Notes under the pieces: generated by a model
Told to the model about the DNA's origin: nothing
Seen by the model: only the letters and a program-made list of their open reading frames with translations
Databases searched by the model: none
Shown: positions 49,855 to 58,747 of the stretch, in pieces
Position numbering within the stretch: position 1 is the stretch's first letter
Layout: the number at the start of each line of letters is the position of its first letter
Assembly (NCBI RefSeq): GCF_018128905.1
Contig: NZ_CP063808.1
Coordinates: forward strand, 6,200,001 to 6,264,000
Source: Streptomyces sp. A2-16
GTDB taxonomy: Bacteria; Actinomycetota; Actinomycetes; Streptomycetales; Streptomycetaceae
Direction: 5' to 3'
DNA: 64,000 bases
Program-made: the position numbers and the translations under genes

Positions 49855-51242
49855 TCGGTGGGAGTCGGCGCGGGCGGGCCGAACAGGACAGCCCGGGCCA
49901 CGGATGGCGCGAACAGGGCGGTGACGGGCGCGGCGAGGGTCAGCACGGCACGGAAGGCCTGCCCCACGACCGGGTCGCCGGGCGCCCTCTGCTGCACCCG
50001 GCTCAGGTACCAGCCGGCGAGCCGGTCCGCGGGCCCGCCGTCGATCGCGGTGCCCACCGCGCCCGGCATCTTGCGGTCCGCCCCGGCGGAGATGTCCCAG
50101 GCCTGCCGGGACGCCGCGAGGAGCGCCTGCTGCACGCGCCGCGTGGTGGGCGTGCGGCGCCGGTCGGCCAGCGCGTCCCGCAGGGCGACCGCGCTCATCG
50201 CGGCGACGGCCATGCCCTGCCCGTAGATCGGGTTGAAGGTGCACAGGGCGTCACCGGTGGCGAGGAACCCCGCCGGATGGCCGGGGAGGTCGTACCGGCG
50301 GCGGGTGTTCGCGGTCCGCCGGTAGCCGAACGCCGGGGAGAGCGGTTCGGCCTGGTCCAGCCACCGGTGCAGGGGCGGATGCGGCAACCTCTTGGTGTAC
50401 GTCACGAACTCGGCGTCCTCTGTGGGAGGTTCGTCGCCGCGCAGCCCCGAGACGATCACCAGATGAGTGCCGTCCTCCAGGGGCAGTGCGCCGCCGGCGT
50501 GCACCTGCTCCGGGTCGGGGTAGGCGTAGTAGCCGCGGGTCTCGCCCTCAAGAGCGCCGTTCGTGCCGCGGTAGACGCGGGAGGCGTAGGCGAGTCCGGT
50601 GTCGATGGTCTCCTCGTCCGGTACCCGGGCGCCGATGGCCTCGAGCCACCGCGGGGCCTTCGTGCCGCTGCCGGAGGCGTCGACGACGAGATCGGCCTCC
50701 AGCAGGCGCGGCTCCGCGCGGTTGTCGCCGGAGCGGTCCCGCATCAGCACGCCACGCACGCGTGTGGCGTCGCCGACCAGGCCCACGACGTCGGTCCCCT
50801 CCTGGACGCCGATCGCCGGGTCGGCGAGGACGCGCCGCCGCACCAGGTGCTCGAGCTGCGCGCGGGAGCCGGTGTAGATGTGCGTCGTCGCGGGCAGCCG
50901 GCGGAACCATCGGCCGCTCTGCCACAGCACCATGTCCGCCGGCATGCCCACCCGGGGCGCCCCCGCCTCGCTCAGCTCTGCCAGGAACCCCGGCAGCAGC
51001 GACTCCATGGCAACCTGTCCGCCCTGGAGCAGAACGTGCGGGTGCCGGCCCTGCGGAACGCCGGACCGGGGCTCGGCGCCCTCCTGGAACCGGTCGCGCT
51101 CGACGACGGTCACCCGGTCGGCGTGTCCGGCCAGGACATGTGCCGCGAGAAGCCCCGCGAGGCTCCCGCCCACGACGACGGCATGCAGCCCGCCCCGGCC
51201 GCCGTCTTCGCCCCGACGGCCCGTCTCTCCGGCAGAATTCAC
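49812..51242 (-). CDS. FAD-dependent monooxygenase (aromatic hydroxylase-like)
   Basis: 476 residues from the GTG at 51242 (GGGGAG about seven bases upstream). FAD-binding Rossmann motif HAVVVGGSLAGLLAAHVLAG, Arg-bearing VPQGRHPHVLLQGG, the DG-like motif VVDASGSGTKAPRW and the second FAD motif FLATGDALCTFNPIYGQGMA (GD motif). It most resembles the group of FAD monooxygenase/geranylgeranyl-reductase-type proteins that act on hydrophobic metabolites. The tail is Pro/Glu-rich and lies in a tandem repeat. Confidence 0.88.
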   Translation of the reverse strand: MNSAGETGRRGEDGGRGGLHAVVVGGSLAGLLAAHVLAGHADRVTVVERDRFQEGAEPRSGVPQGRHPHVLLQGGQVAMESLLPGFLAELSEAGAPRVGMPADMVLWQSGRWFRRLPATTHIYTGSRAQLEHLVRRRVLADPAIGVQEGTDVVGLVGDATRVRGVLMRDRSGDNRAEPRLLEADLVVDASGSGTKAPRWLEAIGARVPDEETIDTGLAYASRVYRGTNGALEGETRGYYAYPDPEQVHAGGALPLEDGTHLVIVSGLRGDEPPTEDAEFVTYTKRLPHPPLHRWLDQAEPLSPAFGYRRTANTRRRYDLPGHPAGFLATGDALCTFNPIYGQGMAVAAMSAVALRDALADRRRTPTTRRVQQALLAASRQAWDISAGADRKMPGAVGTAIDGGPADRLAGWYLSRVQQRAPGDPVVGQAFRAVLTLAAPVTALFAPSVARAVLFGPPAPTPTEPPAAPEEPEAHGR

Positions 51243-51521
51243 CGATCCACTCCCCTGATCGCCATGTCGCGAGAAGACACAAGTATCCCGTCGCGCACAG
51301 CGGTTTGACCGTTTTCCGGCCCTTCCGAGCGACCCGCGTACGGCGGCTCCGGGCGGGTTGCGAGTGCACCGGGTGGCTGACGGGTGGGCTGAAGCCGCAC
51401 GGCGGTGGCGACCGCGCGCGACACCCCGGCCCCCTTCTGCGGCCAGGGCTCCAACTCTACGGTGAGTAGCAGAAGGTGAACGTTCGACTGGACCGCGTCA
51501 CGCAGGGGGAAGGTGATCGGT

Positions 51522-51818
51522 ATGTGGGCCAGGATCCGCAAGTCCAGCACCAGATTCGTCAATGCGCTGCGCATCGAGGTGCCGGCCGGCCGGGAGGCCC
51601 GTCCGCACAATCTGTTCGAGGCCGCCGCCGCATATGTCTCGGCCTGTGCGGAGGACGACCAGGACCGGATCGACGAGGCTTCGGCCTGGGTCTCGCCGGA
51701 GGCGTTGTCGTTCGGGGTCAACGAGCTCGCGTGCCGGGCCGTCATCGCCCTCGCGCGGGAGCGCGACGAGTCTCCGCGTACGGTGGCACGGGCGCTCCTG
51801 GGGCTGCCGGCGGTCTGA
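51522..51818 (+). CDS. small conserved-looking hypothetical protein
   Basis: 98 residues from the ATG at 51522; GGGGGAAGG at 51505-51513 gives proper spacing, whereas the GTG at 51513 overlaps that site. Basic N-terminus (MWARIRKSSTRFVNALRIEV) followed by helical segments (HNLFEAAAAYVSACAEDDQD; ELACRAVIALARERDESPRT). No recognised family, no membrane segment. Transcribed divergently from the monooxygenase 279 bp away. Confidence 0.7.
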   Translation: MWARIRKSSTRFVNALRIEVPAGREARPHNLFEAAAAYVSACAEDDQDRIDEASAWVSPEALSFGVNELACRAVIALARERDESPRTVARALLGLPAV

Positions 51819-51965
51819 CCGGTCGGCGGGAAGGCCGGCGCGGAAGGTCGATTCGCCCCCGTCCAGCCGGAAAACTGCAGCTCCGGGTGTACTTGGGAGT
51901 CGTGACAAGCGCCTTCCCCGCACACTAGGGTGCGCGCCGTTGGACGAACCGATGGGGAGGCTGGG

Positions 51966-52988
51966 ATGGCCGGGACGGACGAGGACGCCGTCGCCGCCGC
52001 GGACGACGCGCTCTATGTGCTGACGGCGGTGCTTTTGACGCCGGCGAAGTTCCCGAGCGTGCTGGGCGACGACTATCCGGAGGCCTGCGCGGCGCTCGGT
52101 CTGGCGCCGCTGGCCGACGGGTACGGCCTGGTGATCGGCCAGGACGGCGGCGGTGCCCGGTGGACCGTCGTCATCGACGACGTCTCGCTGGTCGCTGTCG
52201 CCATCGCGTCCTGGGACTGCGGGATGGAGTACGACCTGTCGCCCGACGAGCGCACGGTCGTGGCCGCCCTGCCCGGCTGGCCGCTCGCGGTCGCGGTCGC
52301 CGCACCCGGGGTGCCGGCCCCGCACGACCCCGATCCCGAGGCCGCCGACGGCCCCGCGTTGGCGCCGCCGGACACGTCCACGTGGGGTTCCGCCCAGCGG
52401 CGTCTGGGAGCCGACGAGATCGCGCTCCAGTGGGCCACGTGGCGGGACCAGATCGACGACGCGGACTTCCCGAGCCCGAACGGCGGGTCCGCGGGGGACG
52501 GCGCGGCCACGGAAGGCAGGACCGGGGACGGCGTGCCCGAGGCCGCCGTGACCCAGGACGCCGACGCCTCGGCTCGTGCCGACTCCGAGGACAAGGCCAC
52601 GGGCGGCACGGCCCCGGAAGGCCGGAGCACGCAAGGCAGCGCTGGAGAGGACGGAGCGACAGCGGACAGCGCCGCGGGTCACTCGGCCTCCGGAGACGCC
52701 GAGACGGAGACGCGCAAGGGCCACAGCGGCGTCCGGCGCGTCCTGGCGGAGGCCCGCGCCTACGTGGATTCGCCACCGCCCCTCGGGCGGGTCCGGTCGT
52801 CCTTCGCGTCGGGCGACGCGCGGACGCTGCGTGCCGACGGTCCCGGCTGGTCGCTGGTGGCCAGGACCGACGACATCGCGTTCGTGCTGCTGGACGACGA
52901 GCCCGGGGAGGTCCTGCCGGTGGGCCGGGGCCCGGAGCTGCCGGGGCTGCTGGAAGCGCTCGACAAGATGGCCGTGCGTCCCAGCTGA
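51966..52988 (+). CDS. hypothetical protein with two globular ends and a disordered middle
   Basis: 340 residues from the ATG at 51966 (GGGGAGG five bases upstream). Residues 1-115 look globular (ALYVLTAVLLTPAKFPSVLG; RWTVVIDDVSLVAVAIASW). Residues about 115-255 are low-complexity and rich in Ala, Asp, Glu, Gly and Thr. Residues 255-340 form a second small domain (WSLVARTDDIAFVLLDDEPG; LPGLLEALDKMA). No family recognised. The two ends share a strand-rich style and might form a split fold. Confidence 0.72.
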   Translation: MAGTDEDAVAAADDALYVLTAVLLTPAKFPSVLGDDYPEACAALGLAPLADGYGLVIGQDGGGARWTVVIDDVSLVAVAIASWDCGMEYDLSPDERTVVAALPGWPLAVAVAAPGVPAPHDPDPEAADGPALAPPDTSTWGSAQRRLGADEIALQWATWRDQIDDADFPSPNGGSAGDGAATEGRTGDGVPEAAVTQDADASARADSEDKATGGTAPEGRSTQGSAGEDGATADSAAGHSASGDAETETRKGHSGVRRVLAEARAYVDSPPPLGRVRSSFASGDARTLRADGPGWSLVARTDDIAFVLLDDEPGEVLPVGRGPELPGLLEALDKMAVRPS

Positions 52989-52997
52989 GCTGCCGCG

Positions 52998-53038
52998 CCG
53001 CACCGCCCGGGTCCTGTGGGGCTCCCCGGCCGGTGCGG
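52998..53038. terminator. hairpin between convergent hypothetical genes
   Basis: CCGCACCG (52998-53005) and CGGTGCGG (53031-53038) form a perfect 8-bp outer stem, with further G/C pairing possible inside. It lies between the convergent gene ends at 52988 and 53044. Confidence 0.5.
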
Positions 53039-53043
53039 GTGCG

Positions 53044-53226
53044 TCAGCGGCCGAGTTCCTTGCGGGTGACGCGGCGCAGCCGGCGCCGCTGCGAGGGGTC
53101 GAGCGTGAGGTACGCGGCGGCCGGGACTCCGACGATGATCAGGAATGCGGCCCACCAGGGCAGCCAGAACAGCAGGAGCAGCCCGACCGCCACACCCCCT
53201 GCGGCGATCTTCGTGTTCTTCGACAT
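53044..53226 (-). CDS. small integral membrane protein
   Basis: 60 residues from the ATG at 53226, supported by a perfect AAAGGAGG eight bases upstream. A longer start at 53316 (90 residues) is possible but less well supported. Two hydrophobic stretches, KIAAGGVAVGLLLLFWLPWW and AAFLIIVGVPAAAYL, predict a membrane hairpin, followed by a basic tail (RRRLRRVTRKELGR). Function unknown. Confidence 0.75.
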   Translation of the reverse strand: MSKNTKIAAGGVAVGLLLLFWLPWWAAFLIIVGVPAAAYLTLDPSQRRRLRRVTRKELGR

Positions 53227-53357
53227 GTGCGTCGCCTCCTTTGCGGCGGTTGCCGCTCTCTGTCCGAAGAAACGGGTCTGCGCCTCCTGCAGTTCCGTAT
53301 CGGGACCCTGAGACATCCCTGAGACCTCACCCTGAGGCGCCCCGGACCCGCGCCTTC

Positions 53358-54488
53358 CTAGCGGTCCGCCCGCAGCGGCTCGCCCACCTCGTGCATGTGA
53401 CTCAGGGCCTGTCGGTAGGAGTCGACGAGTCCGGTCTCCGTGTAGGGGATACCCAGATCCCGGCAGTGGGCGCGCACCAGCGGCTGCGCGAGGCGCAGAT
53501 GGGGCCGGGGCATGCTGGGGAAGAGATGGTGCTCAACCTGGTAGTTGAGACCGCCGAGGAACCAGTCTGTGACGGTGCCGCCGCGGATGTTGCGCGAGGT
53601 GAGCACCTGTCGGCGCAGGTGGCCCCAGGACTCGCCGTCCGGGTCCGGCATCTCCATGCCCTTGTGGTTGGGGGCGAAGGCCAACCCGAGGTGCAGGCCG
53701 AACAGCGCCTGGTGGATCGCCGCGAAGGCCAGCGCCTTCCCGGGAGACATGACGGTCAGCAGCAGCGTGGCGTAGGCGGCGACATGGCCCACCAGGAGAG
53801 CGCCCTCGACCGCTCGCTCTCCAGGCGTCTGCCGGCGCAGGTCCCGGAAGCCCGAGACCTTCAGGGCGACGCCTTCGAGGAGGGTGAGCGGGAAGAACAG
53901 CCAGGCCTGGTGGCGGGTGAGCCAACGCCTGAAGCCGGTACGTCCCTTCGCCTGTTCGCCGGTGAAGACGAGGACGTCGGCGGCGACGTCGGGGTCCTTG
54001 TCGATGTGGTTGGGGTTGGCGTGATGCCGGTTGTGTTTGTGGTTCCACCAGGAGTAGCTCATCCCGAGCAGCAGGTTGCCGTGGACGAGGCCGATGACGC
54101 GGCCGGTCGTCTTGTCGCCGGTGATCTGTGCGTGGCCCGCGTCGTGGCCGATGAAGGCGGTGCGGGCGGAGAACACGGCGAGGAGCGGGGCCAGCAGCAG
54201 GGTCCGCCAGGAGTCGCCGGACAGGATGACGGCCGTGACGAGGCCTGCGAGGGCGAGCGCGTTGACGGCGATGGCCCGGCCGTACCAGTCGTGCCGGCGG
54301 TCCAGGAGGCCCTGGCCCTTCGCCGCGCGCAGGAGGGGGCGAACTCGCTTCCGCCGGGTGGGGAGCCGGACGTACCGCGTGGGCGGGGTGCGACGGTTGC
54401 GGTGCTCTGGGGCATGTCCGGACTCCGGCTCTCTCAGGAAACGTGCTGACCTGAGGAAACGTACGAACCGGTGACCTGTCGCGACCAT
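53358..54488 (-). CDS. membrane fatty acid desaturase
   Basis: 376 residues from the ATG at 54488 (GGGGGG upstream). Membrane-bound di-iron desaturase with the three His boxes: GHDAGHAQ, WWNHKHNRHHANPNH and YQVEHHLFPSMPR. Four hydrophobic stretches lie between them. It introduces double bases into acyl chains of CoA or membrane lipids, using an external ferredoxin or reductase. The promoter region holds a GT-rich inverted repeat (54497-54516). Confidence 0.92.
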   Translation of the reverse strand: MVATGHRFVRFLRSARFLREPESGHAPEHRNRRTPPTRYVRLPTRRKRVRPLLRAAKGQGLLDRRHDWYGRAIAVNALALAGLVTAVILSGDSWRTLLLAPLLAVFSARTAFIGHDAGHAQITGDKTTGRVIGLVHGNLLLGMSYSWWNHKHNRHHANPNHIDKDPDVAADVLVFTGEQAKGRTGFRRWLTRHQAWLFFPLTLLEGVALKVSGFRDLRRQTPGERAVEGALLVGHVAAYATLLLTVMSPGKALAFAAIHQALFGLHLGLAFAPNHKGMEMPDPDGESWGHLRRQVLTSRNIRGGTVTDWFLGGLNYQVEHHLFPSMPRPHLRLAQPLVRAHCRDLGIPYTETGLVDSYRQALSHMHEVGEPLRADR

Positions 54489-54496
54489 GCGGCAAC

Positions 54497-54516
54497 CCCC
54501 CGTGTACGTACGGGGG
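54497..54516. promoter_or_regulatory. inverted repeat before the desaturase gene
   Basis: CCCCCGT (54497-54503), spacer GTACGT, then ACGGGGG (54510-54516). It starts 9 bp upstream of the desaturase start codon, so it would lie in the 5' UTR or core promoter and could be a repressor site. Confidence 0.4.
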
Positions 54517-54623
54517 TCAGCACCGTGCGCACCGGGGGGTTGACGACACCCCCGCGCGCGTGTGACCCAGGACACCCTCCGCACGTCCGAGGGGTGATGT
54601 ACCCTCAACCACCCCCGTCGTAG

Positions 54624-54633
54624 TCAAATTTGA
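54624..54633. promoter_or_regulatory. AT-rich palindrome at the start of the SNF2 helicase gene
   Basis: TCAAATTTGA, a perfect 10-bp palindrome, unusually AT-rich for this window. It overlaps the in-frame TTG at 54630 used as the tentative start of the helicase gene, so it is either a promoter/operator element or part of the extreme 5' coding end. Confidence 0.35.
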
Positions 54634-57482
54634 GGAGCCACGCGATCTCTGTCCAGAGGCTTCCCGCGGCAACACCGTCCGAGATCTCCGAACTGGCCTC
54701 GTGCTGCGCCGTGTTCGTGCCCGGCGACCCGGCCCGAACGGGCGGTGTGGCGTTCTGGCGACCCGACGGCGCCGCTCCCCCCGCTGTCGCGGCAGGGACG
54801 GTCCAGGACCTGACGCTCGTGAGGCCCGGCGACGACGGGGTGGAGCCGGTGGTCCTGCCGGCGGTGATGCTCCCCCTCCGTGCCGCCCTGCCGGTCCTCA
54901 CGCGTGCGCGTGCCCGTGCGCAGGGGCACAGGGCGGCCGCCTTCTGGGGTGCCGCGTCGGTGCTGGCCCTGCAGTACGTGGCCCGTGGGCTGCTGCTGCC
55001 CGGTCTGTCCCCCACCGACCACGACGCCTGGCGCGTGGGTCCCCTGGGCGCCGCGGACGTCGATCGGATCCGCCGGCTCGCCGCGGCGATGCCGCCCGAG
55101 GCGCACGCCGTACCGCTGAGCACCGCCGAGCCGCTCCGGCTGCCCGACCCCGAACTCTTGCTGCGCGCCTTCCTGGACGCGGTCGCCGACACCCTGCCCC
55201 GCTCCCCCGCGGCACCCCTCGTGACGGGCGGACCGGCCTACGCGGCCCGGGAACCGCAGCACGTGCCCGAACAGCGTGCCTGGGCGGCCGACGTCGCCGC
55301 GGGCCACGACGCGGGCGTACGCGTCTCGCTGCGGATCGAGGTGCGCGGCCTGGCCGACGGCGAGGTGCCCGCCTTCCGGGCCGTTCTGCAGGTGCACAGC
55401 GTGAACGATCCGACGATCGTGGCGGACGCCGCCGACGTGTGGGGCGGTACCACGTCCTTCGGCCCCGACGCACGGCTGGACTGCCTGCTCGCACTGCGCA
55501 GGGCGGCACGCGCGTGGCCCCCGCTCACCCCGCTGCTCTCGGCGGCCGTCCCGGACGCGGTCGAACTCGCCGACGAGGAGGTCACCGACCTGCTCGGAGC
55601 GGGCACGCGAGGCCTGTCCGACCTGGGTGTCGAGGTGCACTGGCCGAAGGAACTGGCCCGAAAGCTCACCACGCGCGCGACGGTCGGTCCGCCGGACGGC
55701 CACGACCGGGCCGCGTCGGACACTGCGTCGTTCCTGTCCGCCGACGCCCTGCTCGCGTTCGACTGGTGGTTCGCGCTGGGCGACCAGCAGCTGACGCGCG
55801 AGGAGCTGGACCGGCTCGCCGAGGCCGGCCGGCCGGTGGTGCGGCTGCGCAACCAGTGGGTGCTGGTCGACCCGGGGGAAGTGCGCCGGGCGCGGGCCCG
55901 GCCGGACCGCAAGGTGACACCCGTCGACGCGCTCAGCGCCGCTCTGACGGGCTCGACCGAGGTCGACGGCCGCTGGGTCGACGTCCAGCCCACCGGGTGG
56001 CTGGCGGCCCTGCGGGACCGGCTGGCGAACCCGGAGGCCCAGGAGCCCGTGCCGCAGCCCGCCGCGCTCACCGCGACGCTGAGGGACTATCAGCGCCGGG
56101 GGCTGAACTGGCTGGCGCGCATGACCTCCTCGGGCCTCGGCTGCTGTCTTGCCGACGACATGGGGCTCGGCAAGACGATCACCCTGATCGCGCTGCATCT
56201 GCACCGGCAGACCGACGCGGCGACCGCCGGTCCCACCCTCGTGGTGTGTCCGACGTCCCTGATGGGCAACTGGCAGCGCGAGATCGAGAAGTTCGCGCCG
56301 GGCACGCGCGTGCGTCGCTTCCACGGTCCGCGGCGCGAACTCGACGGTTTGGCCGACGGGGAGTTCGTGCTCACCACGTACGGCACGATGCGCCTGGACG
56401 CGCCCCGCCTCGCCGAAACCGCGTGGGGGATGGTCGTGGCGGACGAGGCGCAGCACGTGAAGAACCCGTACTCGGCGACGGCCCGGGAGTTGCGCTCGAT
56501 CGGGGCACGCGCACGCGTGGCGCTCACCGGAACCCCGGTGGAGAACAACCTGTCCGAGCTGTGGGCGATCCTCGACTGGACGACTCCGGGTCTGCTGGGC
56601 CGGCTCGGCACCTTCCGCGCCCGGTACGCGCGGGCCGTCGAGAGCGGTCAGGACCCGGCCGCCGCGGAGCGCCTCGCCCGCCTGGTGCGTCCCTTCCTGC
56701 TGCGGCGCCGCAAGTCCGATCCTGGCATCGCCCCGGAGCTGCCGCCGAAGACCGAGACCGACCGTGCCGTGTCGCTCACCCCGGAACAGACCGGTCTGTA
56801 CGAGGCCGTGGTGCGCGAGACCCTGGCGGAGATCTCCGGAGCGGACAGCATGGCCCGGCGCGGACTGATCGTGAAACTGCTGACCGGGCTCAAGCAGATC
56901 TGCAACCACCCGGCGCAGTACCTCAAGGAGGACCGGCCGACGATCGCCGGCCGCTCCGGCAAGCTGGAACTGCTGGACGAGCTCCTCGACACGATCGTCG
57001 CCGAAGGGGCGAGCGTCCTGGTGTTCACCCAGTACGTGCGCATGGCCCGGCTGATCGAGCGGCATCTCGCGGCGCGCGGCCTGCCGTCGCAGTTCCTCCA
57101 CGGCGGGACCCCGGTGGCAGCGCGCGAGGCCATGGTGCAACGGTTCCAGGATGGTGAAGTGCCGGTGTTCCTGCTGTCGTTGAAGGCCGCGGGCACCGGT
57201 CTGAACCTCACCAGGGCCGAACACGTCGTGCACTACGACCGCTGGTGGAACCCGGCCGTGGAGGCGCAGGCCACCGACCGCGCGTACCGCATCGGCCAGA
57301 CGCGCCCTGTGCAGGTGCACCGGCTGATCGCCGAGGGGACCGTCGAGGATCGCATCGCCGACATGCTGCGCCGCAAGCGGGAGCTGGCCGACGCGGTGCT
57401 CGGCTCCGGCGAGGCGGCACTGACCGAGCTGACGGACGCCGAGCTGGCCGATCTGGTGGAACTGCGAGGGGGCACGCGATGA
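54630..57482 (+). CDS. SNF2-family DEAD/DEAH-box helicase
   Basis: About 950 residues if translation starts at the TTG at 54630. No ATG or GTG with a ribosome site lies near the N-terminus, so the start is uncertain. The N-terminal third is poorly conserved. An SNF2-associated region precedes the helicase core. Core: LADDMGLGKTITLIALHL (motif I, about residue 509), DEAQ box VVADEAQHVKNPYS, ALTGTPVENNLSELW, C-terminal VLVFTQYVRMARLIERHL and motif VI ATDRAYRIGQTRPVQVHRL. It is a DNA translocase that remodels protein-DNA complexes. Its stop overlaps the ATG of a SWIM-domain gene, a conserved pairing. Confidence 0.9.
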   Translation: MRSHAISVQRLPAATPSEISELASCCAVFVPGDPARTGGVAFWRPDGAAPPAVAAGTVQDLTLVRPGDDGVEPVVLPAVMLPLRAALPVLTRARARAQGHRAAAFWGAASVLALQYVARGLLLPGLSPTDHDAWRVGPLGAADVDRIRRLAAAMPPEAHAVPLSTAEPLRLPDPELLLRAFLDAVADTLPRSPAAPLVTGGPAYAAREPQHVPEQRAWAADVAAGHDAGVRVSLRIEVRGLADGEVPAFRAVLQVHSVNDPTIVADAADVWGGTTSFGPDARLDCLLALRRAARAWPPLTPLLSAAVPDAVELADEEVTDLLGAGTRGLSDLGVEVHWPKELARKLTTRATVGPPDGHDRAASDTASFLSADALLAFDWWFALGDQQLTREELDRLAEAGRPVVRLRNQWVLVDPGEVRRARARPDRKVTPVDALSAALTGSTEVDGRWVDVQPTGWLAALRDRLANPEAQEPVPQPAALTATLRDYQRRGLNWLARMTSSGLGCCLADDMGLGKTITLIALHLHRQTDAATAGPTLVVCPTSLMGNWQREIEKFAPGTRVRRFHGPRRELDGLADGEFVLTTYGTMRLDAPRLAETAWGMVVADEAQHVKNPYSATARELRSIGARARVALTGTPVENNLSELWAILDWTTPGLLGRLGTFRARYARAVESGQDPAAAERLARLVRPFLLRRRKSDPGIAPELPPKTETDRAVSLTPEQTGLYEAVVRETLAEISGADSMARRGLIVKLLTGLKQICNHPAQYLKEDRPTIAGRSGKLELLDELLDTIVAEGASVLVFTQYVRMARLIERHLAARGLPSQFLHGGTPVAAREAMVQRFQDGEVPVFLLSLKAAGTGLNLTRAEHVVHYDRWWNPAVEAQATDRAYRIGQTRPVQVHRLIAEGTVEDRIADMLRRKRELADAVLGSGEAALTELTDAELADLVELRGGTR

Positions 57483-58747
57483 CCGGACACGAGGCGGACA
57501 CCGAGCGCACGTTCGCGGCACTGCCGCCCGCGCACGGGCGGGGGTTCGCGCAGTCGTGGTGGGGCCGGGCCTGGCTGCGGGCTCTGGAGGACGCCGCGCT
57601 GGACTCGGGCCAGGTGAAGACGGGCCGCAGGCTGGCCCGCGCGGGCGCGGTGGGCGCGGTGTCGGTACGTCCCGGGCGCATCACGGCCGTCGTGCAGGAC
57701 CGTGACCGCACCGCGCACCGCGCCGATGTCCTGCTGGCCGAGCTGTCCGACGAGCAGTGGGACCGCTTCCTCGACCTCGCCGTCGAACGGGCCGGTCACC
57801 TGGCGGCGCTGCTGGACCGCGACATGCCGCCGCATCTGGTGGAGGACTCCGCGTCGGCGGGCATCGAACTCCTGCCGGGGCTGGGCGATCTGGAACCGCA
57901 GTGCGACTGCGACGCCTGGGACCACTGCGGGCACACGGCGGCCCTGTGCTATCAGATGGCGCGGCTGCTGGACCAGGACCCCTTCGTGCTGCTGCTGATG
58001 CGCGGGCGCGGCGAACACGCCCTTCTGGCGGACCTCCAGGCCCGCAGCGCCGCGCCCGCGGAGGCGGCTCCGGAACCGGAGGGAGTGGATGCCGCCGAGG
58101 CCTACGCGGCCGGCGACATCCTGCCGCCCCTTCCCGCACCCCCGGAGCTGCCCGAGGAGCCCGGCCTGCCGCCCACGCTGGACACCGAGGCCCCGCCGGG
58201 TCCGGGGGTCGATCCGGTCGCCGTACGCCATCTGGCCGCCAGGACCGCCGTGGAGGCCCACCGGCTGCTCGCGGAGGCTCTCCGGCCGCCGGCCGAACAG
58301 CCTGCTGCGGTCCTCGAACCGACGGTGGCTCAGGACGCGGTACGCCTTGCCGTCGCTGCACCCGACGGGCCGTCGGCGCAACGGCTTGCCGAAGGATCGG
58401 GCCGCGATCCGAAGTCGCTGGCGGACGCCACGCGTGCCTGGGAACTCGGTGGTGCGGACGCCCTGTTGGTGCTGGAGGAGGAATGGGTGCCCTCGGGCGG
58501 CACACTCGCACGCGCGCGTGCGGCTCTGGAGGCGGCCTGGGACGAGGACGAACGGCCGTCGTTCACGGCGGACGGCAACCGGTGGACGGTCGTCGATGCG
58601 CCGACCCAGCTACGCCTGGGCCGGGACGGGCGGTGGTGGCCGTACCGGAGGGAGGCGGAACGCTGGATACCCGCGGGCCCGGCGGCCCTCGATCCGGCGA
58701 CGGCTCTGGCCTCGATCGAGTTCGTCTCAGCCGAACCGCAGCGGTAG
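57479..58747 (+). CDS. SWIM zinc-finger protein partner of the SNF2 helicase
   Basis: 422 residues from the ATG at 57479 (ATGA overlap with the helicase stop). N-terminus FAQSWWGRAWLRALEDAALD. The SWIM motif CxCx(n)CxH appears as QCDCDAWDHCGHTAALCYQM around residues 141-155. The rest is Ala/Pro/Glu-rich and helical, with a small C-terminal domain (WTVVDAPTQLRLGRDGRWWP). SWIM modules bind DNA or protein, and bacterial SNF2 proteins often carry or accompany one. The last 21 bp overlap the convergent P450 gene. Confidence 0.9.
   Translation: MTGHEADTERTFAALPPAHGRGFAQSWWGRAWLRALEDAALDSGQVKTGRRLARAGAVGAVSVRPGRITAVVQDRDRTAHRADVLLAELSDEQWDRFLDLAVERAGHLAALLDRDMPPHLVEDSASAGIELLPGLGDLEPQCDCDAWDHCGHTAALCYQMARLLDQDPFVLLLMRGRGEHALLADLQARSAAPAEAAPEPEGVDAAEAYAAGDILPPLPAPPELPEEPGLPPTLDTEAPPGPGVDPVAVRHLAARTAVEAHRLLAEALRPPAEQPAAVLEPTVAQDAVRLAVAAPDGPSAQRLAEGSGRDPKSLADATRAWELGGADALLVLEEEWVPSGGTLARARAALEAAWDEDERPSFTADGNRWTVVDAPTQLRLGRDGRWWPYRREAERWIPAGPAALDPATALASIEFVSAEPQR

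Noticed and set aside
54624..57521. 965-codon antisense frame opposite the SNF2 helicase
   Set aside because: Shadow frame; all helicase motifs are on the plus strand.
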